NCBI GenBank assembly: GCA_038501195.1
Contig: JBBPUQ010000010.1
Coordinates: 1,319,501-1,383,500 of the forward strand
Length of the DNA: 64,000 nt
Direction of reading: 5' to 3'
DNA from: Nemania diffusa
Lineage: Eukaryota; Ascomycota; Sordariomycetes; Xylariales; Xylariaceae
In this document: piece after piece, positions 58,303 to 64,000 of the stretch
Numbering within the stretch: position 1 is the first letter of the stretch
Layout: each line of letters begins with the position of its first letter
Notes under the pieces: model-generated
Told to the model about the DNA's origin: nothing
The model's input: only the letters and a program-made list of their open reading frames with translations
Database searches by the model: none
Translations under genes and position numbers: made by a program

Positions 58303-59558
58303 TTACGCGCTGGTAGTAGGAGCCGCACTCGGAATAGAGCCGGTAGGGGCAGTGCCATTGCCAGGAGGACCACCACCGATGACATTGCCCGTGGAGTGGC
58401 CACCATCCTCATCGTAATATGCGGCAATGCCATAGTAGTTGTCGGTAGTATAGTCAGCCGAGCCATTGATTCCAATCTGGATCCAGGCGAACAGGCCGTC
58501 CTCGATACTGTCGCCCAGGTAGACGAATTGCGGGATGGGATCGAAGTTCTCGTCGGCCTGCAGGATCGACCACATGTCCTCGTCGTTCGTGGTCAGCGCC
58601 TGTGTGTTCTGGTTGTACGGCGCATTGGCCTCGACCTCTTGGCGCAGGGCCTCTGGGTAGAACAGCTGCCCGATGTGCGCTACGGGAGCCCCGTAGACGG
58701 AGATGGTGCCGTTCAACTGCACGCTCGCGTTGGTGTGTGCTAGCAAGTGCGTGTGCGGTGCGCGGCCTTCGTAGTGACCAGGGAACTAGTTTGGATATTA
58801 GCAAGTGATGGGTCCGAGCACATTTAAGTTCTCTTACAATAGTCTCGAAGGAAGCAACACCCTCGAAGTCGGTCAACTGGATGCCACGGAGGAAGGTTGT
58901 GTTCAGTCCCGCCTGGCCAGACTCAACGCCGGAGTAGACACCCGTGGCGTTGCAGTTCCAGATGTCGATGGCCATCGAAGGAATAGCCTCGCAGGTATTG
59001 ACATCGATATACTGCACCTCGAGGAACAGGTCGACGCCCTCGCTGTAAAGGCTCTCCTTAACATTGGACCTGAGCTTCTCTCCCACGACATAGTAGGGTC
59101 CATCTGTGACATAGGGGGCGAGAATACAGCTGGTATTGGCGCTGAAAACGTCTTCGAGTGGCGTGAACATATCGTATGAAATCTGGCCCGTCATGTTGTG
59201 GTTGATCAATTCATAGCTCTGCAAGTCCTCGAGCGTGCGCTTGCCCTTCTTCGCCACTGAGAATGAAGTTTAGTGATACTGAAGTTTCCTGTTATTGAAG
59301 TTGGCAATATGACTTACGAGTCTTAATACCGCGCTTCTGACGGATGTTCTTAACGGTTTGGGCACGGCGCTTGATTGATCGGGCCTTGAGAGCCTGCGAG
59401 GCAGCCGAGTTCGAACAGGCTCCAAGAGAGCGAGCACCGACGGAGGCGGCATTGTCTCGAGCAGTGAGTTCCCTCTTTAGGTTAACGGGATCTGGGTGTG
59501 CGGTGACACCGGCCAGGAGAGAGGCCGAGGCCATCATCATGAAGTTAAAGGCAACCAT
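58303..59558 (-). CDS. secreted intradiol ring-cleavage dioxygenase
   Basis: Three exons (59318-59558, 58838-59256, 58303-58785) give 380 residues. A signal peptide (FMMMASASLLAGVTAHPDP) is followed by a Kex2-like NLKR site and a basic pro-region. The catalytic domain has TDGPYYVVGEKLRSNV (Tyr iron ligand), VDLFLEVQYIDVNTCEAIP and DIWNCNATGVYSGV. The spliced FPGHYEGRAPHTHLLAH supplies the second Tyr and the two His ligands. A Gly/Ser/Pro-rich tail ends the protein. Extracellular members cleave catechols from lignin breakdown to muconates. All four Fe(III) ligands are identifiable. It is convergent with the methyltransferase gene. Confidence 0.88.
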
Positions 59559-62542
59559 TTTCCGGAGTTAGATGAAGAATTGTTCGAGGGCTCGGTGTAC
59601 GAATCAAAGGAGTGCTAATGATGACCAAATCGGACTATCTGTAGTTCACGATAGAGGATGGAGTGAGAACATTAGAATTTTAGATAGGTCGCTGTTTGCT
59701 TTTATGTTCCATTACCCCTGACTTGAATTCTTCAACAGCATGACTTGCATAGCCCATTATTTTTACGATCTTCATTGCCAAGGCGCTTAACCTCGTGGTC
59801 AAAGAGGCGAAGACCGCAAGATGCATCATCTTCTACGTACGATGGATTCCTTCGACCCTGTTGCTATTCCGGTCAATCTCCTCGATTCCGATGTTTCCTG
59901 GAGTGCACCAATGAGCGCCGCCATACAGCACCACAAGTACACACAGCGGTATGTAAGTGAGGGCGAGTCGTCAGCGGCCCACTCACTTGGCAGCCCAGTC
60001 TCAAAATCAGCTAACCTACCGAAATGGGGTCGGTACTGAAATGCCGACATCTAGATTTTGAGCCCTGAGCCGGGGTCTCTTAGCTGGTGGCCTAGGAAGA
60101 GCCTCATTGCTAGCGTCGGGATGTGGGAGTCGGGTTGTCACGCTGACGCGTTCCCGACGTAACTTTGCCCACTCGCTTTGGTCAACGCATTTACCTAACA
60201 TGCCATTCGACAATCCTCTCGTGAGATCGGGTCGTGGGGTTAGTCTGCGTCATAGTTAGCGTACTCGCGCGCGCGCGTAGCCAAGATCTTGGTGTGCATT
60301 ACCAATTCGCTGTCTAGGTGTATTAGAGTAGGCCTAACATGACTTGAAACATTTACCGGGCTCAGATGCTAGTACACATATCATTAATTTTAGCATCTGC
60401 CTCCCTAGTTAATGCAGACTAGAAGAATTCATAGCGAGAACAGAGCATCATTAAGTCTCATAAGCTCTTAGTTACTTCAAGGTCCTCTTCAATTTGCCGT
60501 CCGTTCCTAGGACGCGAGGCTATCCATTTAGCCTCTACTTCTATTCCAGTTTTAACGGTACTACGAACATTCGTAAACACCTAGAAACGATCAATTCTCT
60601 TTGATGATAAAATTATATCATTGGTAGCGTAGGTAATGCGATAATTTTATTCTATGACAACTTCCTTCTTCTCTCTAGCGTGAGTCTCCTGCATCATACA
60701 ATTAGATCGAGCCTATGAACATATGCTAGGGTAGCCGTTCTCCTAGCAATGTAGTGCCCTTAGTGTCAGTCTTTGACGATGTTTTTGCGTTTAGCTAAGT
60801 ATAGTCCCATGCCCGACTTTCTAGAGTTAAATGGATCCCTAGGGGTGTCCGAGAACCGAGGTTCAAGCGTGGATTTATTATGCTAACAAACGTATTCAGC
60901 TTACTAAACACATGGGTGGGCGTAGATGTTTTGACAATAAATATGCGGCGAGTGTGGTACAATATAGCTCTATCGTATTTAATGCCTAATTTTCATTCAC
61001 AATAACTTGTTGACGAATACGAGTATGCATAGCCCCTTCTGCCTTCAAGATAATGGTGCTTGCAGCTCTCAGTCAAATCAACCCGAATCATTCCGCGCCT
61101 TGCACAAGTTAACAGGACTTGTCATAATGTTATGGAAACTCGGTAGTTTACATCGGTTGTACCATTGAGTGGTTAGAATGATGTTATGACGCGTGTCGTG
61201 GTTCCATATAGAAGACTTGCAAAAAGTCAAGATTCCTACGTTGATACTAGTCTACTTTTGATGGTGTTGTGGTTCAGCGTTGCGTATCTATTTCAGAACT
61301 GCGTAGCAAAAAGATGAGCATATATCTATAATGTCTAGGGTCAGCCCAAGAACTAAAGTAGAAGGGTTCATGCTGTTTGAAAAGTAAGGCACCAAGTTGA
61401 CCTACTCTACCCCTATCAACCGTACGGCAACACAGTAATTCAGATGGGGTTTTAAAAGATTAATCAAGAAGTGTGAAATGGACAGATGATTTAAGACGAG
61501 AAAACCAAAATAGTTAATGAATGTCAAGTTCAAGTTTGATTAGCAAATCGGAAGCTTCCCAAATACCATATGCAGGTACTTTTCTTAGCTAACCGAAGCC
61601 AAGGCGGTTCGTTCCATTAGACTGCATCAGTCACAGACAATACAAAAGCTTTTAATAACACTACAAACTCCGTATAATCGACCACAATCATCATCCCTCG
61701 GGGGGGTTTCTTTTGCTGTTTGGTTACTTCATCCTCGCAGATACGTTCTCTTCGCCCCGTCATAATACTACTTGTATGACTTAAATATAGCGCAGAATTA
61801 TAATTATTAGGTACTGAGTTTGATGCAGGTATCCGAATAGGAAATAAAAAGAAAAGGAAAATGCTGCTGTGTAAGATTTGATTGTTAGTCCTGTTGTCGA
61901 AAATTGAAGAAATAGGGAGCACTTTCTACATAGAATATAATAGTCTTTAGGACGTGAGAGGGTTGGGCAATTGTCAAGCTAGAGATCGCACTGCATCTTC
62001 GCCCACGTACCCGGTCGAAGTCCGCCGAAAGACTCTGTTTAATCAATCACTCACCTTAATGAAACCTAAAGAACAGATAGAATATAAAAAGTTAATTGTT
62101 GATACACTGAGAGATTGTGGGGTGGGACGTCTTGTGCATTTATCCGGTGATCTACAGAAAGTGGATAGGTATTATTGTGTGGAAGCAGAATGGGATAATA
62201 TACCAGCCCGAGTTAGAATCTGAGGCTCGCACGTAGTAACAGGGTACCGCGATTCTGGTACTGATGTAGGTAATTGACGAAGTACGATCGCTACCGATTT
62301 TACAGCTTTTCTCTGTATGCATGCAAATGAGACTTGTGAAATCAGGGACTGAGGGCAGAAATTCCGAATTTTTGGAGTATAAACGGGGGCACGGAGGAAA
62401 GCATAGAGATGCGATCGTATACGACGGAGGCTTGGGCTCCGAATCAGGGTATTTAAATATCATTGCCCTCACTCTCCTTGAAAGTGCGTTACATCGCTAG
62501 CCAATTCTTTGCCCGTCAGTTAAGGAAAACCAACTCGCGAAA
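59559..62542. other. 3 kb intergenic, no gene recognised
   Basis: Short open frames (for example 59745-60039, 60016-60213, 61617-61922) lack recognisable domains. A CG dinucleotide run lies near 60268-60280. The last part is the promoter of the Cip1-like gene. No RNA gene was seen. Confidence 0.5.
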
Positions 62543-63414
62543 ATGTTTGGCCAAACCGCCGTCCTCGCCTTAGCGCTCCTCCCGTTCTCCCTTGCTCAGG
62601 TCTCTTCGGACTTCGAGAGCGGGTGGGATCAGGCGGCATGGCCAACCTACGCACTCGACTGCAGCCAGGGAGGCAAGGTTTCGCTCGACAGCACCACTGC
62701 TCATAGCGGAAAGAACTCGATCCGTGTTGACGGCGCGGGCGGCTACTGCGGCCACATTGTGCGTGATTTCCGGAGTTCGAGCAGCTCTCATAATGAGTTA
62801 AAAATAAGGATAACTAATTATGAGTGTTGCAGTTCTTCGGCACAACGAAGGTTCCCAGCGGTGAGGTTTACGTTAGGACGTACCTGTAAGTCTGAGCAAA
62901 TCAGGGGCAGAAACTGCGCTAGGAATACCGATTGAGTTACCAAGAGGCAATACTAACAGGACTCCCTTCCACCAGGAAAGCCTCCAAGGCCTTCACCGAC
63001 TCCCACGTCTCCTTCATCACCATGCCCGACTCCGCCCAAGGCGGCACCAAGCACCTTCGCATCGGTGGACAGAGCAAGATCCTGATGTACAACCGCGAGT
63101 CAGACGATGCCACGCTCCCCGATCTCTCCCCGCAGGGTATTGCGACTTCAACCGCCATCCCCACCGGGGCATGGCAGTGCTTCGAATACCATCTGGGCGC
63201 TGACGGCTCTATTGAGACGTGGCTGAACAACAACACGGTTGCTGGCGTGACGGTGAAGAAGGGCACTACCAACCCCAATGCCGCCCAGTGGACGAGAAGC
63301 AGCTTCGTGCCGAAGATCACAGGGGTTTACTTTGGCTGGGAATCGTATGGTGGCGACTCTAACACCTTCTGGTACGACGATGTCGTCGTCAGCTCCACTC
63401 GTGTTGGATGCTAG
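62543..63414 (+). CDS. Cip1-like secreted protein (putative polysaccharide lyase)
   Basis: Three exons (62543-62758, 62833-62885, 62976-63414) give 235 residues with a signal peptide (MFGQTAVLALALLPFSLAQ). The mature sequence starts DFESGWDQAAWPTYALDC and continues GKNSIRVDGAGGYCGH, GGTKHLRIGGQSKILMYN, VYFGWESYGGDSNTFWYDDV. This is the catalytic core of Trichoderma reesei Cip1, a beta-jelly-roll protein co-induced with cellulases and related to glucuronan lyases. The cellulose-binding module and linker of Cip1 are absent, so this is a core-only form. The middle exon is only 53 nt. It joins the GH28, GH78 and dioxygenase genes as plant-biomass functions. Confidence 0.85.
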
Positions 63415-64000
63415 TTCGGGTATGGATGTGTAGATCTACAGTATGAGAATCAGGCACGTAAAATATAAAACAAGACAAACCCTTGCCCATGAATTAGGTG
63501 TACTATTATCAGCTAAAGTGTTGATATAATTAAGGCCTCTACCATGCTCATTATGAAAACCTACATACATCGCCTTGGATCATAATGTAGTACGTCGTAG
63601 TGTATTGTCTATGATTGATTATCCTTGCCCTCCTCGGCCGCAGGATCTGCGTGGAAATGGATATTATCGACAACTCTCATTCCAATCCGCATCCCCGAAA
63701 GCGGCCCGGTCCGGAGTGGAGTGCTTAACGCGGGGTGCTATGCTTGCTCTGCTCGCCGACCGATCCTACCTGGCTTCCCTGGTAGGTAGGTAGTTAGTGA
63801 TCTAGTAGACCGGTGAACAATCGGTGGCTCATGGGTGGCTCTCCTCGGGTCCACAGTGGTTGGTGTGCTTGGATATGCTGTGTATAAGTTGGCAGCTCCT
63901 TGATACGAAGTGACTAGAGTCATGAGCTCTCGGGTGCCTATATAACTTATAAGATAGGACTATAATGCAATCGGAATCCAAGTCTAAAAAGCCGCTGCTG
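63415..64000. other. intergenic to window end
   Basis: No gene recognised. A GTAGGTAGGTAG tract lies near 63781-63793. Confidence 0.5.

Overview
The window is nuclear DNA from a filamentous ascomycete (Pezizomycotina, probably Sordariomycetes). Genes are split by short introns of about 50-140 nt with GTRNGT donors and CTAAC-like branch sites. Several protein families are typically fungal: UstYa-like oxidase, bZIP-ankyrin regulator, DUF7708/NACHT STAND protein, PTH11-like receptor, secreted intradiol dioxygenase, Cip1. Intergenic DNA is peppered with TACCTAC/GTAGGTA repeats, and one 8.6 kb block is almost pure A+T. Exon coordinates were assembled by hand from splice signals and reading frame.

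Region 1 (1-14 kb) looks like a decayed secondary-metabolism locus. A 5'-truncated PTH11-like receptor (-) abuts a 5'-truncated UstYa-like oxidase (+). A frameshifted gene for a tiny secreted peptide with KR/KK sites follows (-), then an intact UstYa-like oxidase (+). Beyond these lie an intact FAD-linked oxidase (+), an intact SDR (-), an SDR scrap, a GST with a premature stop (-), and an intact ToxE-like bZIP-ankyrin regulator (-).

Region 2 (16.5-33.5 kb) is a run of amino-acid-metabolism genes without NRPS or PKS. It holds an aspartokinase relic (-), an HpcH/HpaI aldolase (-), a TauD-type dioxygenase (+), an MFS exporter (-), an FMN split-barrel protein (-), a cystathionine gamma-synthase-like PLP enzyme (-), a beta-lactamase-fold protein whose nucleophile is Thr instead of Ser (-), and an aspartate-aminotransferase-like enzyme (+). 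Aldolase plus transaminase could supply a homoserine-type amino acid to the PLP gamma-enzyme.

Region 3 (34-48 kb) has a NACHT-ankyrin gene carrying a single in-frame stop, a GST fragment, a divergent GH28/GH78 pair for rhamnogalacturonan, a duplicated repeat cassette and an aldo/keto reductase. Two introns, one in the GH28 gene and one in the GH78 gene, are homologous to each other along their whole length although the genes are unrelated. This is the signature of an introner-like element.

Region 4 (48.08-56.72 kb) is an AT-rich block containing a large inverted repeat and bounded by a perfect 12-bp inverted repeat. Region 5 (57-64 kb) carries a SAM methyltransferase, a secreted intradiol dioxygenase and a Cip1-like secreted protein. 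Three relics carry CAA/CAG to TAA/TAG stops, the change expected from repeat-induced point mutation.
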